In this document: positions 1-6,920 of the stretch, piece after piece | How the letters are laid out: the number at the start of each line of letters is the position of its first letter | Numbering within the stretch: the first letter of the stretch is position 1 | Assembly (NCBI GenBank): GCA_002305015.1 | Contig: DBPW01000007.1 | Span: 7,483 to 19,254, forward strand | Direction of reading: 5' to 3' | DNA: 11,772 nt | Source: Bacteroidales bacterium UBA1410 | GTDB taxonomy: Bacteria; Bacteroidota; Bacteroidia; Bacteroidales; Dysgonomonadaceae | Translations under genes and position numbers: made by a program | The notes under the pieces: generated by a model | Seen by the model: the letters and a program-made list of their open reading frames with translations, nothing else | Database searches by the model: none | What the model was told of the DNA's origin: nothing

Positions 1-181
1 TTGAATATTTACCGAACTATTGTTGTAAGCCACATCACAAAAAAGAAATACGAGATTTATAGAGGAAATTTAAGGGGAGAAAAAGGGATATTTCATCCTG
101 TGTTTATTTCAATTGGTCTCATATGCTTCGCATTGCGTTCACTTGCCTGTTGCCTTTTCCAATTACACACCTATCCATCTC

Positions 182-280
182 CGCACCTTCCTCGCACCAA
201 GGCCGCACCATCCTCGCTCCATGCTTGCATCAGCCTTGCATCATCCTCGCGCAAATTTCGCTCTGGCTACGCCTCTGTAT
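182..280 (+). repeat. Degenerate 11-bp tandem array, about nine units
   Basis: Successive units begin at 182, 193, 204, 215, 226, 237, 248, 259 and 270, each starting CGC or TGC. The clearest are CGCACCTTCCT, CGCACCATCCT, CGCTCCATGCT, TGCATCAGCCT and TGCATCATCCT. The last three units (248-280) keep the CGC phase but have diverged in the body. A poorer unit may precede the array at 171-181. The 11-bp period is not a multiple of three, so a protein repeat is an unlikely cause. I do not recognise the repeat family. Confidence 0.75.
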
Positions 281-351
281 CCCGCACTACATGCGGCAAA
301 GACGCAGGTTTGCTTTATGACGGTTTCACGGAATCCGATGTTGTCGTCCCT

Positions 352-395
352 GCTTTGAAGCGAAGGAAGAGCGAAGGAGGAGCGAAGAACAAGCG
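352..395 (-). repeat. Second 11-bp tandem array, inverted relative to the first
   Basis: Four consecutive 11-mers end in GCG at 362, 373, 384 and 395: GCTTTGAAGCG, AAGGAAGAGCG, AAGGAGGAGCG and AAGAACAAGCG. Read on the - strand, the two best units are CGCTCCTCCTT and CGCTCTTCCTT, which resemble units of the 182-280 array (CGC start, C/T-rich body, same period). The two arrays therefore face each other as an imperfect inverted repeat with about 70 bases between. Confidence 0.65.
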
Positions 396-475
396 ATAAA
401 AAACAATATTCTGCTAATTTGCGTTTTGTGAAGATCGAATTACGCAAAATGGAAAATAATCAAAATATAATTTGA

Positions 476-483
476 TAAATTTG
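476..483 (+). promoter_or_regulatory. Probable -7 element for the Gfo/Idh/MocA gene
   Basis: TAAATTTG matches the Bacteroidetes -7 consensus TAnnTTTG and lies 32 bases before the start codon at 516. No good TTTG appears at the expected upstream distance, so this is a half-match. Confidence 0.45.
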
Positions 484-515
484 CAGATTAACGAATCCGA
501 ATAATTACATATACT

Positions 516-1859
516 ATGATTACGAGACGAAAATTTATCAAAAATGTTGCAATGGGAACAGCTGCGGTTTCTGTAGGAGGAGCTTTGCCTACATTTAGTG
601 CCAAAAGTTATAAAAACATCATGGGCTCAAACGAAAAAATCAAGATAGGAGCCATCGGCGTAAATTCACGAGGTAGTGCCCTAGCTACAGGCTTTGCCCG
701 ACAAAAAGGATGTGAAATAACCTATGTATGTGATGTTGACAGTAGAGCAATGAATAAATGTATCGCAACTATCGACAAATTAACCGGTACAAAGCCCAAA
801 GGGGAGAAAGATATCAGAAATCTATTGGCATTAAAAGACTTGGATGCCGTATTTATCGCAACGCCTGAACATTGGCATGCTCCTGCTGCACTAATGGCTA
901 TGAAAGCCGGCAAACACGTATATCTCGAAAAACCGACCAGCCACAATCCGGCCGAAAACGAAATTTTGATGGAGGCTGCCAAAAAATACAAAGTAATAGC
1001 TACCACCGGCATGCAACGTAGGTCATGGCCCAATGTCATCAACGCTATTCAAGAAGTCAAAGAGGGAGCAATAGGAAACGTCTATTTCGGAAAAGCATGG
1101 TATGCCAATAACAGGCCTTCTATCGGAAGGGGTAAAATAGAGTCCGTACCCGAATGGCTCGACTGGGAATTGTGGCAAGGACCTGCTCCGCGAGTACCCC
1201 ATTATAAAGACAATTTCCTTCATTATAATTGGCATTGGTTTTATAATTGGGGTACAGGAGAATCCGGGAATAATGCCGTCCATTTTATCGATCTCCTTCG
1301 CTGGGGTATGGATCTGACCTATCCCACCACTGTAAATTCTTCCGGGGGCAGATATTGCTTTGAGGATGATTGGGAATTTCCCGATACGCAGATCATCAAT
1401 TTTGAATTTGGCGATGACAAACTTATCACATGGGAAGGAAGAAGCTGTAATGGACGCTCGATAGAAGAGTCTTCGGCCGGAGCAGCTTTTTATGGAGATA
1501 AGGGAACGCTGGTAATTGGGGGAGGAAATGCATACAAAATTTACGACCCACAAAATAAAATCATCAAAGATGTAACCAGCAATCTGGAATTTAAACCGGG
1601 CGATTTAATTAATCCCGCACAGCAGTTGGATGCTTTTCATTTTTCGAATTTTCTCAATGCAATTAAAGAAAACATACCGCTAAATGCAGATATCAATACC
1701 GGTTGCATCAGTTCGACATTGGCTCAATTAGGAAATATCTCACAACGCACTAAGAAAACATTAACTACGGATCCCGATAATGGTCACATTCTTAATGATA
1801 TAGATGCCTCAAAATTATGGAGTAGGACTTATGAAAAAGGGTGGGAAATGAAATTATAA
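516..1859 (+). CDS. Gfo/Idh/MocA family oxidoreductase with twin-arginine-type signal
   Basis: 447 aa. The N-terminus has a twin-arginine motif (TRRKFIK, residues 3-9) followed by a hydrophobic, Ala/Gly/Val-rich stretch to about residue 29, as in exported members of this family. A Rossmann nucleotide-binding segment follows (IKIGAIGVNSRG, about 42-53), then the family EKP motif (138-140) and a conserved NNAVHFID segment (252-259) whose His is the probable catalytic residue. The C-terminal half is the usual alpha/beta substrate domain. The family usually uses tightly bound NAD(P) on sugars or cyclitols; some relatives are NAD-dependent glycosidases (GH109). The substrate cannot be read from sequence, and I do not see enough to call GH109. 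The ATG at 516 is the start that includes the signal. The gene stands alone, with 152 bases before the next gene. Confidence 0.9.
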   Translation: MITRRKFIKNVAMGTAAVSVGGALPTFSAKSYKNIMGSNEKIKIGAIGVNSRGSALATGFARQKGCEITYVCDVDSRAMNKCIATIDKLTGTKPKGEKDIRNLLALKDLDAVFIATPEHWHAPAALMAMKAGKHVYLEKPTSHNPAENEILMEAAKKYKVIATTGMQRRSWPNVINAIQEVKEGAIGNVYFGKAWYANNRPSIGRGKIESVPEWLDWELWQGPAPRVPHYKDNFLHYNWHWFYNWGTGESGNNAVHFIDLLRWGMDLTYPTTVNSSGGRYCFEDDWEFPDTQIINFEFGDDKLITWEGRSCNGRSIEESSAGAAFYGDKGTLVIGGGNAYKIYDPQNKIIKDVTSNLEFKPGDLINPAQQLDAFHFSNFLNAIKENIPLNADINTGCISSTLAQLGNISQRTKKTLTTDPDNGHILNDIDASKLWSRTYEKGWEMKL

Positions 1860-1964
1860 GAGGTGCATCTTCATCATGAGCATTCTTCTCGAGAACAAGG
1901 CGAAAAAACTGAAGCGTAACATCATATTATCACCCTTCAATTATTTTTTTCTCAAAATATTTCC

Positions 1965-1972
1965 TATTTTTG
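1965..1972 (+). promoter_or_regulatory. Probable -7 element for the AhpD-like gene
   Basis: TATTTTTG matches TAnnTTTG and lies 39 bases before the ATG at 2012. The upstream half is only a T-rich tract without a clear TTTG. Confidence 0.45.
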
Positions 1973-1996
1973 TCTGTAGTTAAGAACCGCAAAAAA

Positions 1997-2004
1997 TAAG
2001 GAGG
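1997..2004 (+). promoter_or_regulatory. Perfect Shine-Dalgarno sequence TAAGGAGG
   Basis: TAAGGAGG sits seven bases before the ATG at 2012 and is fully complementary to the 3' end of typical 16S rRNA. Bacteroidota genes seldom use such a site; the other genes in this window mostly have A/T-rich leaders instead. It fixes the start of the downstream gene. Confidence 0.8.
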
Positions 2005-2011
2005 TTTTACC

Positions 2012-2347
2012 ATGAGTAGTTATAAAGATAAAGCAAATGAGGTGTATGCCTTTCTGGAAATCTTGAGTAAAGAACATCCGGAAGTTGCCCAAGGATTCAT
2101 GTCTCTGCATCATGAAGCAATTAAAAAAGGAGCACTGGATCAAAAGCAGAAAGAACTGATTGCTCTCGGAATTGCAATCACTATTCGCTGCGAAGGATGT
2201 ATCGCCTGCCATGTTCAGGATGCCTTGAAAGCAGGCGCCACTCAGGAAGAAATCGTCGAAACGATTGGAGTGGCTATTCTCATGGGAGGAGGACCTTCAG
2301 TGGTTTATGGCTCCAAAGCCTACCAAGCCATGAAGGAAATGTTATAA
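2012..2347 (+). CDS. Carboxymuconolactone decarboxylase / AhpD-like protein
   Basis: 111 aa, the normal size for single-domain members of the CMD/AhpD fold. The mid-protein motif RCEGCIACH (59-67) carries the AhpD-type CxxC pair (C63, C66) preceded by Glu61 and followed by His67, as expected of a thiol peroxidase or disulfide reductase centre. C60 is an extra nearby cysteine. The helices around it (QKELIALGIAI, ATQEEIVETIGVAI) are typical of the family. Such proteins are usually all-helical oligomers acting in peroxide or disulfide chemistry; true carboxymuconolactone decarboxylases lack the CxxC, so a redox role is the better guess. There is no signal peptide, so it is cytoplasmic. It appears monocistronic. 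The strong Shine-Dalgarno sequence is unusual for this phylum. Confidence 0.9.
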   Translation: MSSYKDKANEVYAFLEILSKEHPEVAQGFMSLHHEAIKKGALDQKQKELIALGIAITIRCEGCIACHVQDALKAGATQEEIVETIGVAILMGGGPSVVYGSKAYQAMKEML

Positions 2348-2360
2348 TTCTCCTATCAAT

Positions 2361-2390
2361 CCTCTGTATGCTTCAACCGACAAACAGAGG
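2361..2390 (+). terminator. Possible terminator stem-loop after the AhpD-like gene
   Basis: CCTCTGT (2361-2367) and ACAGAGG (2384-2390) form a perfect 7-bp stem with a 16-base loop, 14 bases past the stop codon. The following sequence is pyrimidine-rich but lacks an immediate T run. A second A/T hairpin, AAAAAACA / TGTTTTTT (2436-2443 with 2451-2458), lies downstream and could act in either direction. Confidence 0.4.
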
Positions 2391-2543
2391 ATGCTCTCTT
2401 TCGCATTTCTTATTTTTTCCCAAGAGCGGTTCTCAAAAAAACACCTTGTCTGTTTTTTAGTCATGCTGATAAGGGAAGAAGCAAAAATTGAATGAGATAT
2501 ATTCGGATCGGCTTTAATCTGTTGTGGGGAAAAGAGTTGAGCC

Positions 2544-2575
2544 TTTCGATAGCTTATATTATTCGCAAACTTTTG
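2544..2575 (+). promoter_or_regulatory. Weak candidate promoter for the peptidase-epimerase operon
   Basis: TTTC (2544-2547), 20 bases, then AACTTTTG (2568-2575) is a near-match to TTTG-N19-TAnnTTTG, placed 30 bases before the chosen ATG at 2606. It fits a start at 2606 rather than 2492, because the longer frame would begin upstream of this promoter. Confidence 0.3.
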
Positions 2576-2605
2576 ATCAATATAATTACAGCACATAGAA
2601 CGGAG

Positions 2606-3790
2606 ATGCGAAGAGATACTTTATGTTTTCTTTTCTTGCTTTCAATATCTTTTTCAATGGCTCAAAACAAAGATATCCAGGAGATTATCGAATCAGCTCG
2701 GAAAAAATATGTACCCGACACCCGTATAGAGGTTTTCGCTATCAAAGCATACCGACAAAAAGACACGTTGATACTGAAAGGGGAAACGACAAATCGTGCC
2801 GCCTATAATGAAGTGATATCTGAAGCAAAAAGGGGTTTCCTTGAAGTGAAAGACAGCATCCGACTGCTCCCCGACAAAAAACTTGGCGAAGAGACGTGGG
2901 GCATTATTTACAATTCGCCGGGAACAATATACCGTAATCCGAAACACAGCGCAGAAATAGTGTCGCAAGCGCTGCTTGGAACACCCGTGAGCGTGCTTGA
3001 GAAGAAAAGCGGGTGGAGGCGAATACAAACACCCGACCGCTACATCGGTTGGATAAACGGTTCGGTTGAACCCATGACAAAAGCAGCTTTGCAAAGCTAT
3101 CGACAACAGCCGAAAATCATCGTAACATCGCTTTCCGCTTTTTCGTATGAACACCCGGACCGGGGATCCCAAACCATTTCAACCTTAGGAGCAGGTGACA
3201 TGCTGATAAAAAAAGAGGAAAAAGGGATGTTTTATCGGATTTCCTATCCTGATGGAAGAGAAGCGTTTGTATCGAAAAACGATGCTCAACCCTTTGAAAT
3301 ATGGAAGAAAAGCCGAATATTGACAGGCGATGAGATTGTGAAAACGGCAAAACGATTTATGGGCATCCCCTACCTATGGGGAGGAACCTCATCAAAAGGA
3401 CTGGATTGCAGCGGATTCACAAAATTGGTGTATTTCTTGCACGGCATTATCCTTGCACGCGATGCTTCGCAACAAGTTCTTTCCGGCAAACTAATCGACG
3501 ACAAAAGAAATTTCGATAATGCTCAGTCGGGTGATCTGGTATTTTTTGGGACAAAGGCTACGGACGAAAACCCCAAGGAAAGTGTGGTACACGTGGGAAT
3601 TTATATCGGCAACAAACGGTTTATCCATGCGTCGGATTACATCCAAATCGGCAGTTTCGATTCGGCCGACCCCTTTTACGACGAATACAATACCGGCCGC
3701 TACTTGCGTACAAAACGAATACTTGACGAAATTAATACACCGGGTATCGAAGAAATCGATAAAAATGTGTTTTATCATCCGAACGAATGA
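2606..3790 (+). CDS. Secreted SH3 / NlpC-P60 (C40) murein peptidase, dipeptidyl-peptidase VI type
   Basis: 394 aa from the ATG at 2606. The frame stays open to 2492, but only the inner start gives a clean signal peptide (positive MRRD, hydrophobic core, SMA-Q cleavage site near residue 19). Two bacterial SH3-like segments follow (about 95-155 and 170-228). A C-terminal NlpC/P60 domain has catalytic Cys268 in LDCSGF, His329 in VVHVG and a third polar residue, probably His341 in FIHAS. Family members of this layout cut gamma-D-Glu-diamino-acid bonds in stem peptides with a free N-terminal L-Ala, releasing L-Ala-D-Glu. The next gene, overlapping by four bases, is the epimerase for exactly that dipeptide, which supports the assignment. 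The product probably acts in the periplasm or at the envelope. Confidence 0.88.
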   Translation: MRRDTLCFLFLLSISFSMAQNKDIQEIIESARKKYVPDTRIEVFAIKAYRQKDTLILKGETTNRAAYNEVISEAKRGFLEVKDSIRLLPDKKLGEETWGIIYNSPGTIYRNPKHSAEIVSQALLGTPVSVLEKKSGWRRIQTPDRYIGWINGSVEPMTKAALQSYRQQPKIIVTSLSAFSYEHPDRGSQTISTLGAGDMLIKKEEKGMFYRISYPDGREAFVSKNDAQPFEIWKKSRILTGDEIVKTAKRFMGIPYLWGGTSSKGLDCSGFTKLVYFLHGIILARDASQQVLSGKLIDDKRNFDNAQSGDLVFFGTKATDENPKESVVHVGIYIGNKRFIHASDYIQIGSFDSADPFYDEYNTGRYLRTKRILDEINTPGIEEIDKNVFYHPNE

Positions 3791-4944
3791 AACTAAACAG
3801 ACGGCAATTCATAAAAACTTCTACTCTGGCAGCAGCGGCACTCCTATCACCCCATATTTCCACAACATCTGCTCCAAAACAACAACCCTTATTATCCAAA
3901 AAAATGAAACTGTCATGGGTTCCTTATGACCTTCAATTGAGGCATGTTTTCACGATTTCCGGTTTTTCGCGGAAAACGACACCCGTTGTGCTCACAAAAA
4001 TCGAATTCGACGGTCTGGAAGGTTACGGAGAGGCTTCTCTCCCTCCCTATTTGGGCGAAACACAGGCATCGGTTATCGATTTTCTTAAGAAAGTGGATCT
4101 TTCGGGATTTCATGATCCCACTCATTTGGAAGATATTCTGGGATATATAGACCGGATAGCCCCGGGAAATACAGCAGCAAAAGCATCGGTTGATATGGCG
4201 TTGCACGATTTAGCGGGAAAAATTATCGGTGCACCGTGGTACAAGATGTATGGTCTGAATAAAATGAAAGTCCCCGACACTACTTTTACCATTGGTATCG
4301 ATACGGATGAAATGATACGCGAAAAGACAAAAGAAGCCTTAGGTCGTTTCAACATACTGAAAATAAAAGTAGGCGGAACAGACGACAAACGCGCAATTGA
4401 GGCCATTCGCAGTGTTACCGACCTGCCTCTGACAGTGGATGCCAATCAGGGATGGAAAGACAAACGCTATGCGCTGGATATGATTTACTGGATGAAAGAG
4501 AAAGGCGTAGTGATGGTAGAACAACCCATGGCGAAAGACGATTACGACGGAAATGCCTGGATTACCGAAAACAGTCCTTTGCCGGTTTTTGCAGACGAAT
4601 CGGTGCAACGACTCGATGATGTGGAACGACTGAAAGGGGTATTTTCGGGCATCAATATCAAACTGATGAAATGTACCGGCATGCGGGAAGCATGGAAAAT
4701 GCGTAATCTTGCTCAAGCATTGGGTATGAAAGTCATGATCGGCTGTATGACAGAAACATCGTGTGCCATATCGGCCGCTTCACAACTTTCCGCGGGACTC
4801 GATTTTGCCGATCTTGACGGTGCGCTACTCATTGCCAACGATTGCTTCGATGGAGCCAAACTCGAAAACGGCAAAATGATAGCTACCGATTTTCCGGGGA
4901 TCGGCGTAAAATTAACCCAAAAAATAAATTTCGGCAGAGAATGA
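3787..4944 (+). CDS. Dipeptide epimerase (L-Ala-D/L-Glu epimerase), enolase superfamily
   Basis: 385 aa. The core shows the enolase-superfamily set for muconate-lactonising-type enzymes: the KxK pair (K192, K194), metal ligands D218 (VDAN), E245 (VEQP) and D270 (ADES), and the opposite-face lysine K292 in NIKLMK. The DLD motif (342-344) is the signature that binds the dipeptide amino group in L-Ala-D/L-Glu epimerases. The enzyme would convert L-Ala-D-Glu from murein to L-Ala-L-Glu for ordinary peptidases. The ATG overlaps the stop of the peptidase gene (ATGA), so the two are probably translationally coupled. The first 39 residues form a twin-arginine-like signal (NRRQFIK at 4-10, then an alanine-rich core), whereas the well-studied E. 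coli and B. subtilis enzymes are cytoplasmic. An internal ATG at 3904 would give a form without the signal. Confidence 0.92.
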   Translation: MKLNRRQFIKTSTLAAAALLSPHISTTSAPKQQPLLSKKMKLSWVPYDLQLRHVFTISGFSRKTTPVVLTKIEFDGLEGYGEASLPPYLGETQASVIDFLKKVDLSGFHDPTHLEDILGYIDRIAPGNTAAKASVDMALHDLAGKIIGAPWYKMYGLNKMKVPDTTFTIGIDTDEMIREKTKEALGRFNILKIKVGGTDDKRAIEAIRSVTDLPLTVDANQGWKDKRYALDMIYWMKEKGVVMVEQPMAKDDYDGNAWITENSPLPVFADESVQRLDDVERLKGVFSGINIKLMKCTGMREAWKMRNLAQALGMKVMIGCMTETSCAISAASQLSAGLDFADLDGALLIANDCFDGAKLENGKMIATDFPGIGVKLTQKINFGRE

Positions 4945-4966
4945 ATTAATGAATCTCAAAAAATCC

Positions 4967-4974
4967 TACCTTTG
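4967..4974 (+). promoter_or_regulatory. Probable -7 element for the DUF486 gene
   Basis: TACCTTTG matches TAnnTTTG exactly and lies 22 bases before the ATG at 4997. It is the same octamer as in the tRNA promoter at 11570. No clear TTTG is present at the expected upstream spacing. Confidence 0.5.
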
Positions 4975-4996
4975 CACAATTTTTTGAGGATTAACT

Positions 4997-5362
4997 ATGA
5001 AATCGTTACTGACAATCGTTCTTTTATTTTGTTCGAATATTTTCATGACCTTTGCCTGGTATGGTCATTTGAAACTTTCGGAATATTCATGGTTCAGTAA
5101 ACTTCCACTGATAGGCATTATCCTGTTCAGTTGGGGAATAGCCTTATTTGAATACTGCCTTCAGGTACCTGCCAACCGTATCGGATTTGAAGGTAATGGC
5201 GGACCTTTTTCGCCTGTACAGCTTAAGGTCTTGCAGGAAGTAATTACCTTGGTGGTATTTTCCCTCTTTTCTTGTTTTGCGTTCAATACGACACTCCGGC
5301 TGAACCACCTTGTTGGCTTTGCATTCCTTGTGCTTGCTGTATATTTTATTTTCAAGGGATAA
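4997..5362 (+). CDS. DMT-family membrane protein, DUF486
   Basis: 121 aa, the normal length for this family. Four hydrophobic segments are visible (about 3-23, 36-56, 80-98 and 103-120), giving a small four-helix inner-membrane protein related to the drug/metabolite transporter superfamily. The conserved DUF486 stretch after helix 2 is present (PANRIG at 58-63, then FSPVQLKVLQE at 71-81). The substrate is unknown for the family and I cannot infer one. It starts 52 bases after the epimerase with its own -7 element, so it is probably a separate unit. Confidence 0.88.
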   Translation: MKSLLTIVLLFCSNIFMTFAWYGHLKLSEYSWFSKLPLIGIILFSWGIALFEYCLQVPANRIGFEGNGGPFSPVQLKVLQEVITLVVFSLFSCFAFNTTLRLNHLVGFAFLVLAVYFIFKG

Positions 5363-5460
5363 ATCAATACAATCTGAATAATAAAGAAAACACCCTTACC
5401 CGATTCAAAAAAGTAGCCTAATTTTTTCGTCCCGCGAATGCAAATAGCTTGCTTTATCCC

Positions 5461-5489
5461 TTGTATAAGCAGGAAAATCCTTAATTTTG
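5461..5489 (+). promoter_or_regulatory. Bacteroidetes-type promoter for DUF4494-yggS
   Basis: TTG (5461-5463), 18 bases, then TAATTTTG (5482-5489) is a good match to the phylum consensus. Transcription would start near 5495, leaving a 5' leader of about 190 nt before the ATG at 5686. Confidence 0.5.
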
Positions 5490-5506
5490 TACATTCAATA
5501 AACACC

Positions 5507-5620
5507 TCTGCTCTAAAAAAGCTATTTTCGTCAAAATAAAAACGAAAGAAATTTATCCCCGGAATTATCCGATGGAGAATAGAAATTTGAGTTGGGAACA
5601 ATGAGCGTTTTAGAGGCAGA
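5507..5620 (+). other. Possible structured RNA leader
   Basis: TCTGC TCTAAAA (5507-5518) can pair with TTTTAGA-G-GCAGA (5608-5620), giving 12 bp with one bulged G (5615). Inside are TTTCGT/ACGAAA (5526-5531 with 5542-5547), AAATTT/AAATTT (5549-5554 with 5583-5588), and CGGA-ATTA-TCCG (5560-5571), a 4-bp hairpin with a tetraloop. All are mutually compatible and nested. I do not recognise a known riboswitch, and A/T-rich DNA yields such pairings by chance fairly often. Confidence 0.3.
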
Positions 5621-5685
5621 TTCACAACTATTGAACAGATAGAGGAAATAGGACACAATTCGATAAATTTTTAACAAACAACAAG

Positions 5686-6138
5686 ATGTACAACTGGTTT
5701 GAATGTAAAGTAAGGTACGAAAAGATGCAGGAATCAGGCATGCAGAAAACGGTAACCGAGCCCTATCTAGTGGATGCGCTGTCGTTTACCGAAGCCGAAA
5801 GCCGAATAATCGAAGAAATTAAACCGTATATTTCGGGAGAATTTTCCATTGCCGATATAAAAAGGGTAAAATACAACGAAACGTTTTTCAATGAAACGGG
5901 CGACCGCTACTATAAAGCAAAACTCTATTTCATTACGTTGGACGAGAAAAGCGGATCGGAAAAAAAGACGGCGGTCAATATGCTGGTGCAGGCAAGCACT
6001 TTGAAAGAAGCATTGGACATTGTCGATGCAGAAATGAAAAAGACCATGATCGACTATTCGGTTGCTGCTTTAACCGAAACAGCCATTATGGATGTATTTC
6101 CCTACGTTTCAGAACAGGATAACCAAACGAAAGTATGA
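5686..6138 (+). CDS. DUF4494 domain protein
   Basis: 150 aa, a full-length member by eye of a Bacteroidota family of unknown function. The N-terminus MYNWFECKVRYEK and the following segment (KTVTEPYLVDALSFTEAE) are characteristic of the family. There is no signal peptide or membrane segment, so it is probably cytoplasmic. The predicted fold is mixed alpha/beta, with two similar halves in which a strand is followed by TEAES or LKEAL helices. It overlaps the PLP-binding protein gene by four bases (ATGA), suggesting coupled translation and possibly a linked role. No catalytic motif can be named. Confidence 0.85.
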   Translation: MYNWFECKVRYEKMQESGMQKTVTEPYLVDALSFTEAESRIIEEIKPYISGEFSIADIKRVKYNETFFNETGDRYYKAKLYFITLDEKSGSEKKTAVNMLVQASTLKEALDIVDAEMKKTMIDYSVAALTETAIMDVFPYVSEQDNQTKV

Positions 6139-6800
6139 ATACGATAAAGGAAAATCTCGATAAATTGCGAAAATCGATTCCGACAGGGGTTAAAATTGTA
6201 GCCGTTTCCAAATTTCATCCTGCTGAAACAATACAGGAGGCGTATGACTTCGGACAACGAATTTTCGGTGAAAGCCGTGTACAGGAACTAAAAGAAAAAT
6301 ACGAGGCACTGCCCAAGGATATTGAATGGCATTTTATTGGAAATCTGCAAAGGAACAAAGTAAAATATATTGCTCCTTTTATTCATCTGATTCACAGTAT
6401 GGACAATGAACGACTAATGCTTGAAATTGAAAAGCAGGCAGCGGCCAATAACCGAAAAATACCATGCCTGCTGCAGATACATATTGCTCAAGAAGAAACC
6501 AAGGGTGGCTTTTTGCCCGATGAGTGTCGCCAATTTCTTGCCACCGGCAAATGGAAGGAATGTACTCATGTACAGCTTTCGGGAGTAATGGGAATGGCTA
6601 CATTTACCGACAACAAAGCTCAGATAAGAAAAGAATTCCGTTTACTGAAATCACTTTTCGACGAATTCAAAAATACGTATTTTCTCGATGAACCGGCTTT
6701 CAAAGAAATATCTATGGGAATGTCTAACGATTATCCTATAGCCATTGAGGAAGGAAGTACAATGATTCGGGTGGGAACACTGATTTTTGGACAAAGATGA
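6135..6800 (+). CDS. yggS: YggS/PLPBP family pyridoxal-phosphate homeostasis protein
   Basis: 221 aa, normal for the bacterial family, a single alanine-racemase-like TIM barrel. The PLP-binding lysine is K26 in VAVSKFHP. Other family marks are FGESRVQEL (44-52), WHFIGNLQRNK (65-75), SGVMGMATF (149-157), the phosphate-loop region MGMSNDY (194-200) and the ending IEEGSTMIRVGTLIFGQR. The family carries PLP and balances free B6 vitamers; no substrate turnover is firmly known. It overlaps the DUF4494 gene by four bases. Confidence 0.95.
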   Translation: MNTIKENLDKLRKSIPTGVKIVAVSKFHPAETIQEAYDFGQRIFGESRVQELKEKYEALPKDIEWHFIGNLQRNKVKYIAPFIHLIHSMDNERLMLEIEKQAAANNRKIPCLLQIHIAQEETKGGFLPDECRQFLATGKWKECTHVQLSGVMGMATFTDNKAQIRKEFRLLKSLFDEFKNTYFLDEPAFKEISMGMSNDYPIAIEEGSTMIRVGTLIFGQR

Positions 6801-6842
6801 TGCCGGATTTCCTCAGTTGGCGTTAATCCTTATCTTATATCC

Positions 6843-6890
6843 AAGATCAACTTTCCATTGAGCACTTTGCCTTTTGAGACTGATCTTTTA
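6843..6890 (+). terminator. Possible terminator after yggS
   Basis: AAGATCA (6843-6849) pairs with TGATCTT (6881-6887), and the stem leads into a short T run (TTTTA). The 31-base loop is long for an intrinsic terminator, so this is tentative. Confidence 0.35.
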
Positions 6891-6920
6891 TGAATTGTAT
6901 TTATATTCCCGATAAAATCA

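Larger units (their letters stand above)
1..515. other. Upstream non-coding region with GC-rich repeat block
   Basis: I see no convincing gene here. An open frame runs from 1 to 399, but its translation is low-complexity, has no recognisable domain, and passes straight through the 11-bp repeat block. About 120-400 is visibly richer in G and C than the A/T-rich flanks (1-110 and 400-515). The last 40 bases carry the likely promoter of the gene at 516. The first 110 bases show nothing I can assign; they could be the end of an upstream intergenic region. Confidence 0.7.
5363..5685. other. Non-coding gap containing a promoter and a long leader
   Basis: No credible gene lies in these 323 bases. 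A - strand frame (5658 down to 5161) crosses the gap but runs into the DUF486 gene and shows no family features. The gap holds a promoter (5461-5489) and then about 190 bases of leader with several complementary segments, described separately. I see no clear terminator for the DUF486 gene. Confidence 0.7.

Noticed and set aside
182..395. Repeat block as a CRISPR array
   Set aside because: Units are 11 bp, contiguous without spacers, and degenerate; no cas gene is nearby.
1..399. 132-aa open frame on the + strand
   Set aside because: Its translation has no recognisable domain, it starts at the window edge with TTG, and most of it is the 11-bp repeat block whose period does not fit codons.
516..1859. 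Assignment of the Gfo/Idh/MocA protein as a GH109 N-acetylgalactosaminidase
   Set aside because: The size and signal fit, but I cannot identify GH109-specific residues, so only the superfamily is supported.
1886..1895. Palindrome TTCTCGAGAA after the Gfo/Idh/MocA gene
   Set aside because: It is short, has no loop or T run for a terminator, and is not near a promoter core; probably chance.
2492..2605. N-terminal extension of the NlpC/P60 peptidase from the ATG at 2492
   Set aside because: The extension would bury the clear signal peptide that begins at 2606, and it overlaps the probable promoter.
5440..5452. 13-mer GCAAATAGCTTGC repeated in reverse complement at 9558-9570
   Set aside because: About one such match is expected by chance in a window of this length on both strands, and flanking bases do not match.
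5161..5658. 165-aa - strand frame across the 5363-5685 gap
   Set aside because: It runs antisense into the well-supported DUF486 gene and its translation resembles no protein family.
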